Assembly: GCF_034262375.1 (NCBI RefSeq)
Contig: NZ_CP139558.1
Location: 2,542,001 to 2,606,000, forward strand
Length of the DNA: 64,000 nt
Origin: Mucilaginibacter sabulilitoris
GTDB lineage: Bacteria > Bacteroidota > Bacteroidia > Sphingobacteriales > Sphingobacteriaceae
Direction of reading: 5' to 3'
Below are positions 44,058 to 53,795 of this stretch, in pieces. The notes beneath the pieces are model-generated. The model was not told the DNA's origin. It worked only from the letters and a program-made list of their open reading frames with translations, and made no database searches. Every line of letters starts with the position of its first letter. Within the stretch, counting starts at the first letter, position 1. Position numbers and translations under genes: made by a program.

Positions 44058-45061
44058 ATAAACGGTATCAATATATAATCTGGTTTATAATGGCTTTCAT
44101 CCTTGCAGATGTGACGCAACTCACCTCCTGCAATGAAGACCGGGCTGCAGTTTTAAAAACCACAGTAGCTAATGATAACCTGGTTACCGTTGATACCATG
44201 AAAATACCGCATGATAAACTTGGCGATGCCGTTCGGTACGGTCGTCAGTTAATGCTGTATACAGCTTACTATATTGGCCCCAATGGAATTAACGGACATT
44301 ACACCGGCAATAAAATGAATTGTACCAATTGCCACCGTGATGCCGGTACCCGGCCTTACGCCTTTAATCTGGTAACGGTTTTTCGCAATTACCCGCAATA
44401 CAGAGCTCGGGAGGGAAGGGTACTTTCACTCGCCGAAAGAATAAATAACTGTGTAATGCGCCCGAACTTGGGTAGACCGTTGCCGCTTGACGGCCGTGAG
44501 ATGATCTCGATTATGGCCTACTTAAAATGGCTCAGCGATTCGGCCAATGTTAATAGTCAAACCAAAGGGTTAAAGAATATGGGAGTGGCTTTTCCTGATA
44601 CTGCTGCCTCATCTGCCAATGGCGAACGTTTATATGCCATAAATTGCACACGGTGCCATGGCGCTAACGGTGAGGGACAAATGCGGTTTGATGAAGTAAC
44701 GTATACTTATCCGCCATTGTGGGGAGCAAAAGCCTACCGCCAAGGCTCAAGCATGCATCGTATTGTTAAACTGGCGCAATGGCTGATAGCCAATATGCCC
44801 TATGATAAGGTAACTCATTACAAACCATACCTAAGCGATGCCGAAGCGCTTGATATAGCCGCTTTTATCAATGATGACAAAAAGCACCCCCGCCCGTCAA
44901 AAGGAATAACCGAAATACAATATCCTCATGCCGAAGAAAAGGCGATTGATTATGATAAAGGGCCTTTTATCGATTCTTTTTCTGAAACACAGCACAAATT
45001 TGGCCCATATAAACCAATAGCTCAATATTGGGAAAGTAAGGGCCTTAAACCAACCTATTAA
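44054..45061 (+). CDS. Dihaem cytochrome c, TsdA (thiosulfate dehydrogenase)-like lipoprotein
   Basis: 335 residues. Lipoprotein signal with Cys26 (Q-L-T-S-C-N-E). Two c-haem sites, C-T-N-C-H near 95-99 and C-T-R-C-H near 197-201. The region around the first haem (G-N-K-M-N-C-T-N-C-H-R-D-A-G-T, then Y-P-Q-Y-R-A-R-E-G-R-V and R-I-N-N-C) closely follows the thiosulfate dehydrogenase TsdA family. TsdA oxidises thiosulfate to tetrathionate or works in reverse. It follows the ASST gene with a 4-bp overlap, a pairing I do not recognise from described loci. It may accept electrons from a sulfur or phenolic compound. Thiosulfate activity is not proven. Confidence 0.8.
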   Translation: MNKRYQYIIWFIMAFILADVTQLTSCNEDRAAVLKTTVANDNLVTVDTMKIPHDKLGDAVRYGRQLMLYTAYYIGPNGINGHYTGNKMNCTNCHRDAGTRPYAFNLVTVFRNYPQYRAREGRVLSLAERINNCVMRPNLGRPLPLDGREMISIMAYLKWLSDSANVNSQTKGLKNMGVAFPDTAASSANGERLYAINCTRCHGANGEGQMRFDEVTYTYPPLWGAKAYRQGSSMHRIVKLAQWLIANMPYDKVTHYKPYLSDAEALDIAAFINDDKKHPRPSKGITEIQYPHAEEKAIDYDKGPFIDSFSETQHKFGPYKPIAQYWESKGLKPTY

Positions 45062-45077
45062 TTTATACCACTGAATA

Positions 45078-48065
45078 ATGATTATGAAAAAACAACTCCT
45101 TGCTTTTGCCTTCCTGTTACCCGGTGTTGCAGCTTTTGCTCAAAAAATACCTTATACCAACTGTAAAAACTGCTGGGTTGTCGATTCATTAGGAAATCAC
45201 AGGGTGGTTTTAACATTCAACGGTACAGGTAAAGCGGCCAAGGCTGTTATTCCCTGGCGAAGAAGGGATACCGACCCAGAGAATAAGCGGATCATTATTC
45301 AGGATGCTAAAACCAAACAAAAAATAACCAATATTAAACTCGGAACCATAAACCGCGAAAGCGGCGAACTGGTATTTGAACCAACATCGGGTAAAGGCAC
45401 TTATTATGTGTATTACATGCCTTATAAAAATGAGGGCAGGTCCAACTACCCTAAAGGCGTGTATTTAAAACCGGAGAATTTGGCTTCAGAAACCTGGCTG
45501 AACGGATTGGGTGCAAATATCCCGGCGGCATCGGTAAAAGAGTTTCAGTCTATCGATGCTTTCAATAGCTTTTACCCGATGGAGGTCATTGCCACAAAAA
45601 GTGAAACCGATGCGCTAACCGGCAAACACAAAGGCGAAAAGTTCATGCTCTTCCCTGAAGACAGGCTGAATTCTATCCGCATGACCAAAGATCTGCCACA
45701 ACGCTGGATAGAACGTGGTCCGCAAAATAAATACGCGGCAACAGCACAACGCGGTGAAAATTTCTCTTTTCAGCTGGGTGTATATGCCCTGCAAAATCTG
45801 GATGATATAAAGATTACTTTCAGCGATCTTAAAACCGCATCAGGCAAAACTATCCCGGCATCGGCCATTTTTTGTATCAATACCGGCGGCACGGCCTATG
45901 ACGGATCGCCACTTAACAAAACGGTAAATGTGGCGGCCGGTGATATTCAGGCGTTGTGGTGCGGTGTTGATGTGCCTGCAAATGCTGTTCCAGCTATCTA
46001 TAATGGTAAGGCCTCTATCAGTATAAATGGTAAACCGGCCAAAGAAATTCAGCTGGCTATTACGGTAAATAAAACACTGGCTAAAAATGGCGGTGTTGAT
46101 GAGCCCTGGAAAATGACCCGTCTCGGATGGCTCAACTCTACCATGGCACAAAAGAATACGGTAATAGCACCCTATACGCCACTACAGGTGAAAAACAATA
46201 CTATTGATCTATTGGGCCGCAAAGTAGAGGTAAACGCGGATGGTTTCCCTAAACAGATCCAAACATTTTTTACGCCCGAAATGACGGAGGTAACCAGTGA
46301 ACCTAACAACCTGTTAACCGAAGCCCTGCATTTCCATTTTATAAAGCCCGATGGTAAAAATATTAAGCTAAAAAGCCAGGGCCTGCAATTTACCAAACAG
46401 GAGCCCGGTACCGTTCAATGGAAAGCCATAAGCGCCAATGATTCCCTACTAATGGAGGTAAGCGCCTCGCTGGAATTTGATGGCTTTATGGCATATACTG
46501 TAAAGATAAAAGCACTGCAGGATATCAGCTTCAAAGACATTACCATGCACATCCCCTTTAAAAGGAATGTGGCAAAATACATGATGGGCCTGGGGCAAAA
46601 AGGGGGCTACCGCCCCGAGAATTTTGAATGGAAATGGGATGTAGCTCATAAAAACCAGGACGGCGCCTGGATAGGGAACGTAAATGCCGGTTTGCAATAT
46701 TCCCTGCGCGACGAGAAATATGTGCGCCCGCTTAACACTAACTTTTATTTGCAAAAACCATTGATCCTGCCATCGTCATGGGGTAATGGCGACAAGGGCG
46801 GTATCAAGGTTATTGACGATGGCAAGGCAGTACTTGCCAACAATTACAGCGGCGAAAGAAAGCTAAGCAAAGGCGATGAACTGTATTATAATTTTACCCT
46901 GCTCATCACGCCGTTCCATACTATTAACACCGATTTTCAGTGGGCTACCCGGTTCTATCACTCCTACAGACCTATTGATACTATTAAAAAAGCCGGTGCA
47001 ACGGTAATTAATATCCATCATGCAACGGCTATTAACCCCAATATCAACTATCCCTTCATCGCCTGGAAATCGATGAAAGCTTATGATGATTCGGCACATG
47101 CCGCGGGCCTAAAGGTTAAAATATACAATACCATACGTGAGCTGTCAAACCACGCTTATGAAACCTTTGCTTTGAGGAGTTTGGGTCACGAAATTTATTC
47201 GTCGGGCAAGGGTGGAGGTTTTAGCTGGTTGCAGGAGCATGTGGGCGACGATTATATTGCGGCCTGGTTTGTGCCTGAAATTAAGGATGCGGCCATTATT
47301 AATAGCGGCATGAACCGCTGGCACAACTATTATGTAGAAGGCATGAACTGGCTTACGCAGAACGTTGGTATCGACGGCATTTATCTGGACGATGTTGCGT
47401 TTGACCGGGTTACCATGAAACGTGTAAAACGGGTGCTGACCAAAGACGGCCATCCCGGTATTATCGATCTTCATTCGGCTAACCAATACAATAAGAGCGA
47501 TGGTTTTAACAACAGCGCCAACCTGTACATGGAACACTTTCCGTACCTGAACCGTTTGTGGTTTGGTGAATATTTTGATTACGAAAAAAATAATCCCGAT
47601 TTCTTCCTGACCGAAGTGAGTGGTGTCCCATTTGGCCTGATGGGCGAAATGCTTCAGGGCGGCGGTAACAAATGGCGCGGTATGGTTTACGGCATGACAA
47701 ACCGTATGCCTTGGAGTGATGGCGCCGACCCGCGCCCGATTTGGAGAGCCTGGGACGATTTTGGCATGAAGGGCACCAAAATGATTGGCTATTGGGTTGA
47801 TGACAACCCGGTAAAAACCGACCATGAAAAGGTACTGGCCACCGTTTATAAAAAAGATGGCGCAGCTATGGTTTCTATAGCCAGTTGGGAAGATACAGAT
47901 ACAGAGATCCAGCTAAAGATAGACTGGAAAAAATTGGGTATCGACCCTGCAAAGGCGACTATTACAGCGCCGGAGATCAGGACCTTTCAGCCAGCCAAAA
48001 CGTTTGGGCTGAATGATAAAATCCCTGTTGAAAAAGCCAAGGGCTGGTTATTGATCATTAGATAA
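45078..48065 (+). CDS. Putative glycoside hydrolase, DUF6067 / GH123-N-like
   Basis: 995 residues, signal peptide at about 1-22 (ATG at 45078 or, two codons on, 45084). About 25-330 are beta domains (including F-S-F-Q-L-G-V-Y), about 340-600 a beta-sandwich of the galactose-mutarotase kind, about 620-900 a TIM barrel. The barrel has G-I-Y-L-D-D-V-A-F-D-R near 765-775, a typical strand-4/5 acidic pair, and later I-D-L-H-S. This matches proteins labelled glycoside hydrolase domain-containing (DUF6067). The closest characterised relatives I can suggest are GH123 beta-N-acetylgalactosaminidases; activity here is unproven. Probably the main glycan-cleaving enzyme of the locus. Confidence 0.7.
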   Translation: MIMKKQLLAFAFLLPGVAAFAQKIPYTNCKNCWVVDSLGNHRVVLTFNGTGKAAKAVIPWRRRDTDPENKRIIIQDAKTKQKITNIKLGTINRESGELVFEPTSGKGTYYVYYMPYKNEGRSNYPKGVYLKPENLASETWLNGLGANIPAASVKEFQSIDAFNSFYPMEVIATKSETDALTGKHKGEKFMLFPEDRLNSIRMTKDLPQRWIERGPQNKYAATAQRGENFSFQLGVYALQNLDDIKITFSDLKTASGKTIPASAIFCINTGGTAYDGSPLNKTVNVAAGDIQALWCGVDVPANAVPAIYNGKASISINGKPAKEIQLAITVNKTLAKNGGVDEPWKMTRLGWLNSTMAQKNTVIAPYTPLQVKNNTIDLLGRKVEVNADGFPKQIQTFFTPEMTEVTSEPNNLLTEALHFHFIKPDGKNIKLKSQGLQFTKQEPGTVQWKAISANDSLLMEVSASLEFDGFMAYTVKIKALQDISFKDITMHIPFKRNVAKYMMGLGQKGGYRPENFEWKWDVAHKNQDGAWIGNVNAGLQYSLRDEKYVRPLNTNFYLQKPLILPSSWGNGDKGGIKVIDDGKAVLANNYSGERKLSKGDELYYNFTLLITPFHTINTDFQWATRFYHSYRPIDTIKKAGATVINIHHATAINPNINYPFIAWKSMKAYDDSAHAAGLKVKIYNTIRELSNHAYETFALRSLGHEIYSSGKGGGFSWLQEHVGDDYIAAWFVPEIKDAAIINSGMNRWHNYYVEGMNWLTQNVGIDGIYLDDVAFDRVTMKRVKRVLTKDGHPGIIDLHSANQYNKSDGFNNSANLYMEHFPYLNRLWFGEYFDYEKNNPDFFLTEVSGVPFGLMGEMLQGGGNKWRGMVYGMTNRMPWSDGADPRPIWRAWDDFGMKGTKMIGYWVDDNPVKTDHEKVLATVYKKDGAAMVSIASWEDTDTEIQLKIDWKKLGIDPAKATITAPEIRTFQPAKTFGLNDKIPVEKAKGWLLIIR

Positions 48066-48075
48066 GTTTGATGAT

Positions 48076-51000
48076 ATGAGGAAAAAATGGCTGATATGTT
48101 TGGGGATATGCTTATCGGTATGGCATATTCAGGCACAAGAAAACGCGAGTTTTAAGGAGTATGACAAAATCATTACTACTTACCCGTTCTCTGACCCTAA
48201 CCCTATACCGGCATTTACGAATATATATCCGTATTTCAGGTACGATGGTTTTACAGATAAGCCCATGCAAAAAAGCTGGAAGGTGGTGGAATTGCACAAT
48301 GCTTACATCAGGCTAACCATATTGCCCGAAATAGGCGGCAAGATCTGGTCGGCCGAAGAGTTGTCGACTGGCAAACCTTTTATTTATGAAAACCATGTAG
48401 TAAAATTCAGGGATATTGCCATGCGCGGCCCGTGGACAAGCGGCGGTATTGAACCCAACTACGGTATCATTGGTCATACCCCAAATTCGGTTACGCCGGT
48501 TGATTATATCGTACGCAAAAATGACGACGGCAGCGTAAGCTGTGTTATCAGTGTGCTTGATCTGCTTACCCGAACCACCTGGACAATGGAGGTTAACCTG
48601 CCAAAGGATAAAGCGTATTTTACCACAAAATCAACGTGGTACAACTCCAGCAAGTTAGATGAACCCTATTACCACTGGATGAATACCGGCATAAAAACCA
48701 AAGGTAACTTGCAGTATATTTTCCCTGGTAACAGCTATTTAGGCCATCAGGGCGAACATGGCGACTGGCCCATCAATAAGCAAAACGGTAAGGACGTTTC
48801 TTTTTATAACAACAACAACTTTGACGGTTATAAATCATACCATGTATTTGGTAAATACACCGACTTTTTTGGCGCGTACTGGCATGATGATGATATGGGC
48901 ATGGCCCGTTATTCGGGCCGTGATGATAAAGCGGGCAAGAAAATATGGATATGGGGATTATCAGACCAGGGTATGATCTGGGAGAAGTTGCTTACCGATA
49001 CGGATGGGCAATACTCAGAAATTCAATCTGGCAGGCTATTCAACCAAACCTCACCCGAGAGTACATTTACTCCATTTAAACACAAAGGCTTTGCCCCGGG
49101 CGAGGCTGATGTATGGACGGAGTACTGGTACCCGGTATTAAAAACCAAAGGCTTTGTACAGGCCAACAATTATGGCGCGTTGAATGTACGGGCAGAAAAC
49201 GGCTGGTTAAAAATAGCATTCAGCCCAGTACAGAAAATAACTGATAGCCTGATCGTCAAGCAAGGTACAACTGTTGTTTATAATAAAAAAATTGAACTAT
49301 CTCCGCTGAAAACTTTTACCGATTCCATTAAAATGGATAAGAGCAGTGGCGATTTGACGGTTACATTGGGCGGCGACAAAATGGTATATGAGTCGAAGCC
49401 CGACGCCGGTAACCTGAGCCGGCCGCTTAATTCGCCTAAGGACTTTAACCGGAACACTGCCTATGGCTTGTACATCCAGGGTAAGGAACTGATGGATGAA
49501 AAGGCCTATCCGCAGGCCGAAGAAAAATTGCAGGCGGCCTTAAAACAGGATCATAACTTTTTACCTGCACTGGTAAAAATGGCCGAACTGATGTACCGTA
49601 ACATGCGTTACACAGAAGCGTTGGAACTTGCCAAAAGGGCCTTAAGTTTGGATAGCTATGATGGCGGCGCTAATTACTATTACGGTATCATTAACGCGAA
49701 GCTTGGCCATGTGACCGACGCGAAAGATGGCTTTGATATAGCCGCGCTTTCTGTTGAATATAGGAGCGCGGCGTATAACGCTCTGGGCAGTTTGTATCTG
49801 CAGGAAAAAAATTATGATAAGGCGCTTGAATACGTTACCAAGGCTATTGACTACAATCGTTATGATCTTTCGGCTTTACAGGTGCAGGTGATAGCTTACC
49901 GTTATCAAAATAATCGTAAAGCTGCCGAGCAGGTGTTGAGTTCTATACAAGCTTTTAATCCGTTGGATGATTTTGCCCGGTTTGAAAAATATCTGTGGGA
50001 TCCATCTACAGAAAATAAAACGGCGTTCACTTCATTAATTATCAACGAACAGCCTATTGAAAGCTACCTGGAACTTACCAATGCTTACTACAAAAACGGA
50101 TGTCTGGACGAATGCCGGAAGATATTGGAGCTTTCGCCCCGGAACGCGCTGGTAAATTACTGGCAAGCCTGGTTACAGCATAAAGCCGGACAGCCATTTT
50201 CGCAAACGTTAAGTAAAGCCAATGATGCTACGCCGGAGTTTGTGTTCCCTTTCCGGTCGGATGATGAGCAGGTACTTAACTGGGCCATGCAACAAAGCAA
50301 CAGCTGGAAACCAAAATACTACCTGGCCCTGTTGTATAAAGACAGGAACCGTATAGCCGAAAGTAAAAAGCTGTTTACCCAATGCGGTAACCAGCCCGAT
50401 TTCGCGCCGTTTTACGCGGCCCGTGCCGCTATGCAAATGGGAGCTTCTGATCTCAACGATCTGAAAAGGGCGGTATCCCTTGATCCACAGGGATGGCGCT
50501 ATACTAAACTCCTGGGCGAATATTACATAAGTCAGGGGCGATATCAGAATGCCTTAACCACGGTTGAACCATTTTACAAACAGCACCAGGAAAACTACAT
50601 TATAGGCATGCTGTATGCAAAAACGCTACTGCTCAATAAACGCTATGACGAGTGTGCGAAGCTACTGTCAGGCATTAACATTCTGCCGTTTGAAGGTGCC
50701 ACCATTGGCCGTGACCTGTACCGCGAGGCCAAGCTCATGCTGGCTATCGGGAAACTTGAAAAAGCAGACTATACAGGGGCATTAAGCTTTATTAACGATG
50801 CTAAACAATGGCCCCTTAATTTGGGTGTTGGTAAACCATATCCCGAAAATATTGACGAAAGACTGGAGAACTGGATGAGTTATCTCTGCCATACTAAACA
50901 GGGAAAAGCAAATGAAGCACAGGACTATTTAAAAAGAATTATCGCATTTACTCCGAAGACCGATAATACGGTAAAGAATTTTTTGCCTGCTAATAACCTG

Positions 51001-51195
51001 GTAACCGCATGGACCCTGACAAAACTGAAAAGCAAAGCTGCAGCTTCCGCATGGTTAAATGAACAGGTTAAGCAATATCCTGATGATCCGATTTTGCAAT
51101 GGTGCAAGCAGGTATTTGAAAATAAGCAACCTACCGGAAGCAGCATTAACGATCCCGGTGTGCGTTTACTGAACAGATTAATGAGTTTAAAATAA
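48076..51195 (+). CDS. DUF5107 domain and TPR repeat protein
   Basis: 1039 residues with signal peptide (about 1-20, ...WHIQAQ). About 60-380 is DUF5107: R-L-T-I-L-P-E-I-G-G-K-I-W, G-G-I-E-P-N-Y-G near 133-140 and Y-H-W-M-N-T near 192-197, resembling a galactose-mutarotase-like beta-supersandwich. About 455-640 and again about 730-960 are TPR helices (Y-Y-Y-G-I-I-N-A-K-L-G, A-Y-N-A-L-G-S-L-Y-L). No proven enzymatic function is known to me. Ten bases after the DUF6067 gene. May bind or process glycan fragments, or scaffold the other periplasmic enzymes. Confidence 0.8.
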   Translation: MRKKWLICLGICLSVWHIQAQENASFKEYDKIITTYPFSDPNPIPAFTNIYPYFRYDGFTDKPMQKSWKVVELHNAYIRLTILPEIGGKIWSAEELSTGKPFIYENHVVKFRDIAMRGPWTSGGIEPNYGIIGHTPNSVTPVDYIVRKNDDGSVSCVISVLDLLTRTTWTMEVNLPKDKAYFTTKSTWYNSSKLDEPYYHWMNTGIKTKGNLQYIFPGNSYLGHQGEHGDWPINKQNGKDVSFYNNNNFDGYKSYHVFGKYTDFFGAYWHDDDMGMARYSGRDDKAGKKIWIWGLSDQGMIWEKLLTDTDGQYSEIQSGRLFNQTSPESTFTPFKHKGFAPGEADVWTEYWYPVLKTKGFVQANNYGALNVRAENGWLKIAFSPVQKITDSLIVKQGTTVVYNKKIELSPLKTFTDSIKMDKSSGDLTVTLGGDKMVYESKPDAGNLSRPLNSPKDFNRNTAYGLYIQGKELMDEKAYPQAEEKLQAALKQDHNFLPALVKMAELMYRNMRYTEALELAKRALSLDSYDGGANYYYGIINAKLGHVTDAKDGFDIAALSVEYRSAAYNALGSLYLQEKNYDKALEYVTKAIDYNRYDLSALQVQVIAYRYQNNRKAAEQVLSSIQAFNPLDDFARFEKYLWDPSTENKTAFTSLIINEQPIESYLELTNAYYKNGCLDECRKILELSPRNALVNYWQAWLQHKAGQPFSQTLSKANDATPEFVFPFRSDDEQVLNWAMQQSNSWKPKYYLALLYKDRNRIAESKKLFTQCGNQPDFAPFYAARAAMQMGASDLNDLKRAVSLDPQGWRYTKLLGEYYISQGRYQNALTTVEPFYKQHQENYIIGMLYAKTLLLNKRYDECAKLLSGINILPFEGATIGRDLYREAKLMLAIGKLEKADYTGALSFINDAKQWPLNLGVGKPYPENIDERLENWMSYLCHTKQGKANEAQDYLKRIIAFTPKTDNTVKNFLPANNLVTAWTLTKLKSKAAASAWLNEQVKQYPDDPILQWCKQVFENKQPTGSSINDPGVRLLNRLMSLK

Positions 51196-51219
51196 TTGAT
51201 TAAAATCGCTTTCATCTGC

Positions 51220-52545
51220 ATGAATACACGTATAAAAAAGGCTATTGGTAAAATATTTACTGCTTTGGCGATCTGTCTGCTTTTGCAGTTGAGCAGCCAT
51301 GCAACGGTCATCCCGGCAGATTCTGTAATAACCGTACCGCTTGGAGGTAATGCCTGGGTAAGCAATGGGGCCAAAGCCCGTATTGATAGTGCGGGCCTGG
51401 TTAATTGGAGTGGTGCTGCGGATGTAATATCTGTTTATGTCAGGGCAGAATCGGAAGGTAGTTTAAATATTGATTTAAAATTATTTGTGCCGGATGGTTC
51501 GGCAAAAATTAAGGTAACCGCGGGTGAAACGGTTTTAACCAAAACAATATCTAATCACAAACCGGCCATCATCAATTTTGGGAAGGCAATCATCAAAGCG
51601 ACAGGGTATGTACAGATAAAATTGCAGGGACTACAAAAAAGCGGTAAGGTTTACGCAAACGTGAGCGATCTGCTATTAAGCGGCAGCGCACTTGCAAAAG
51701 GCGCTGTATATGTGAAAGATAATCACGGTAATTATTTTCACTGGGGGCGAAGAGGGCCTTCGGTACACTTAAATTACAGACTACCGGTCGAGACTCAGGA
51801 TAACGTAGAATGGTTTTACAACGAGGTTACTGTACCTGTAGGTAATGATGTAATTGGCTCTTATTTTATGGCCGATGGTTTTAACGCCGGGTATTTTGGT
51901 ATGCAGGTAAATTCATCAACAGAACGCCGGGTGCTATTTTCTATCTGGAGCCCTTTTGAAACCGACGATCCGAAAAGCATTCCTGACAGCCTGAAAATTA
52001 ATTTATTGAAAAAGGGCGAGGGTGTTCATGCGGGTGAATTTGGCGGCGAAGGTTCCGGTGGGCAAAGCTACATGGTTTACCCGTGGGTGGCAGGTAAAAC
52101 CTACGCCTTCCTGGTACATGCCCAGGCCGATGTGGCATCAAAAACAACCATTTTAACCGCTTATTTTAAACCCGTTGATCAAAGTTCATGGCAATTGATA
52201 GCAAGTTTTAAACGTCCTAAATCGGGTCTCTATTTAAAGAACCTTTACTCTTTTCTGGAGAATTTTGAGCCCGATATGGGCAACGTGCAGCGTAAAGTGT
52301 TTTTTGGGAACGGCTGGGTTGCAGATACTACAGGCAAATGGTACCCGCTTACCAAAGCCTTGTTCACCGGTGATGCAACGGCCAATATCAACTATCGTAA
52401 AGACTATGGCGGCGGTGTAAAGGGCGATCAGTTCTTTCTGCGCAATTGTGGTTTCTTTAATGATTTTTCACTGCTTAAGGTTGAGCTTATGAGACAACAA
52501 TCAGCTAATAAGCATCCTGAAATAAATTTTAATAAACTACCTTGA
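51220..52545 (+). CDS. DUF5077-DUF3472 domain secreted protein
   Basis: 441 residues from the ATG at 51220; a TTG at 51196 directly after the previous stop gives eight extra residues and is less likely. Signal peptide about 1-28 (LLLQLSSHA). About 30-150 is the DUF5077 beta-sandwich; about 160-425 is DUF3472 with G-N-Y-F-H-W-G-R-R-G-P-S-V-H, S-I-W-S-P-F-E-T-D-D-P near 247-257, G-E-G-S-G-G-Q-S-Y near 278-286 and R-N-C-G-F-F. DUF3472 is found in many Bacteroidota and plant-associated bacteria beside glycan enzymes, without assigned activity. Overlaps the start region of the epimerase gene closely. Confidence 0.8.
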   Translation: MNTRIKKAIGKIFTALAICLLLQLSSHATVIPADSVITVPLGGNAWVSNGAKARIDSAGLVNWSGAADVISVYVRAESEGSLNIDLKLFVPDGSAKIKVTAGETVLTKTISNHKPAIINFGKAIIKATGYVQIKLQGLQKSGKVYANVSDLLLSGSALAKGAVYVKDNHGNYFHWGRRGPSVHLNYRLPVETQDNVEWFYNEVTVPVGNDVIGSYFMADGFNAGYFGMQVNSSTERRVLFSIWSPFETDDPKSIPDSLKINLLKKGEGVHAGEFGGEGSGGQSYMVYPWVAGKTYAFLVHAQADVASKTTILTAYFKPVDQSSWQLIASFKRPKSGLYLKNLYSFLENFEPDMGNVQRKVFFGNGWVADTTGKWYPLTKALFTGDATANINYRKDYGGGVKGDQFFLRNCGFFNDFSLLKVELMRQQSANKHPEINFNKLP

Positions 52546-52550
52546 TTAAC

Positions 52551-53612
52551 ATGAAAACATTAGAAATTAAGGAGTGGGGAACAATTGCCGGTCAGCAGGT
52601 TTTTCTGTACACGTTGTCAAACAAAAACGGAACACGTGTGGTGCTGTCAAATATCGGCGCGGCTATCCAGTCAGTTTTTGTGAAGGATAAAAACGGGAAT
52701 TTTGTAGATGTGGTGCTGGGCTACGATACGATTGAAGGTTATGCTAACGACCCTTTTTACATAGGCACTGTTGTTGGCCGTTATGCCAACCGTATTGCAG
52801 GTGCAAAAGTCGATATTGATGGTACGATATGGCAGCTTACCGCAAAAGAAGGGGGCTTTCATCATCACGGTGGAAGAGAGGGATTTAACAAAAAGGTATG
52901 GACACCTATCGCTTTTGATAAAACGCAAGGGATAGGATTAATGTTTAGCCTTTTAAGCCCGGATGGAGATGAAGGTTTTCCCGGCAATTTGCAGGTAAAG
53001 GTTAAATATACCCTGAATGATGATGATCGGCTAATAGTGGAATACGAATGTCATACTGATAAAAGCACAGTGATTAATTTAACGCAGCATACTTATTTTA
53101 ACCTGGCTGGTCACAATCAAGGTTCAATAACCGGACATTATCTTAAAGTTAATGCAGCGCAATATCTACCGGTAAACGATATGATTGTACCCAATGGCAA
53201 TCTTGCAGATGTAATCGGTTCCCCGTTTGACTTTAGTGATCCAAAGCAAATAGGGCGTGATATTGACGCTGATGATGAACAAGTTGCTTTAGGATCAGGG
53301 TATGATCATTCCTGGGTATTAAAAAACAAGCGTTCTCCTGAACTACTGCTCGCTGCACAGGCAACCGAAAGTACCAGCGGACGTAAACTCACAGTATATA
53401 CCACAGAACCGGCTTTACACATTTATACCGGTAATTTTTTAGATGGCTCGGTACAGGGAAAAGATGGATATCATTATCAGCGCCGGGATGGCTTCTGCCT
53501 CGAAACACAAAACTTCCCCGATTCGCCTAATAAACCGCATTTTCCAAGCGCTATATTAAAAGCCGGTGAACTATTTAGCAGCAAAACCATATTTGAATTT
53601 GGCCTCGTATAG
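52551..53612 (+). CDS. Aldose 1-epimerase (galactose mutarotase family)
   Basis: 353 residues from the ATG at 52551; a TTG three codons upstream overlaps the previous stop codon. Mutarotase motifs: N-R-I-A-G-A near 80, F-H-H-H-G-G near 103-108 (first catalytic His region), N-L-T-Q-H-T-Y-F-N-L near 176-185 (catalytic His) and F-C-L-E-T-Q-N-F-P near 312-320 (catalytic Glu). It converts the beta sugar released by a retaining or inverting glycosidase to the alpha anomer, which the downstream-encoded anomeric kinase would need. No signal peptide, so cytoplasmic. Last gene of the operon, followed by a repeat pair. Confidence 0.9.
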   Translation: MKTLEIKEWGTIAGQQVFLYTLSNKNGTRVVLSNIGAAIQSVFVKDKNGNFVDVVLGYDTIEGYANDPFYIGTVVGRYANRIAGAKVDIDGTIWQLTAKEGGFHHHGGREGFNKKVWTPIAFDKTQGIGLMFSLLSPDGDEGFPGNLQVKVKYTLNDDDRLIVEYECHTDKSTVINLTQHTYFNLAGHNQGSITGHYLKVNAAQYLPVNDMIVPNGNLADVIGSPFDFSDPKQIGRDIDADDEQVALGSGYDHSWVLKNKRSPELLLAAQATESTSGRKLTVYTTEPALHIYTGNFLDGSVQGKDGYHYQRRDGFCLETQNFPDSPNKPHFPSAILKAGELFSSKTIFEFGLV

Positions 53613-53624
53613 CTATATTGAGCC

Positions 53625-53782
53625 AAATTGCTCCGGTAGGAGCTACCTGTTTGTAGTATAGCATTTCATTTTTTTTGCCTCATAGATGCTACCATCAGAT
53701 GGTTGGGTTACATCTGCGGCGCAAATTCATTTTATCTGGTGTACTACAAACAGGTAGCTCCCAACGGAGCAATTGTAAGAGG
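53625..53782. repeat. Pair of inverted REP-like elements
   Basis: AATTGCTCCGGTAGGAGCTA followed by CCTGTTTGTAGTA at about 53627-53659 is nearly the reverse complement of TACTACAAACAGGTAGCTCC followed by CAACGGAGCAATT at about 53742-53774. Each unit itself contains two small hairpins (CTCC..GGAG and CTAC..GTAG). The pair lies between two converging transcription units, where it could act as a terminator or transcript end protector. Confidence 0.7.
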
Positions 53783-53795
53783 TAACACAAATTTT

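Noticed and set aside
37867..53612. Interpretation as a classical sulfated-polysaccharide locus
   Set aside because: No sulfatase (C/S-x-P-x-R motif) or formylglycine-generating enzyme is encoded; the sulfur genes present transfer sulfate rather than hydrolyse it.
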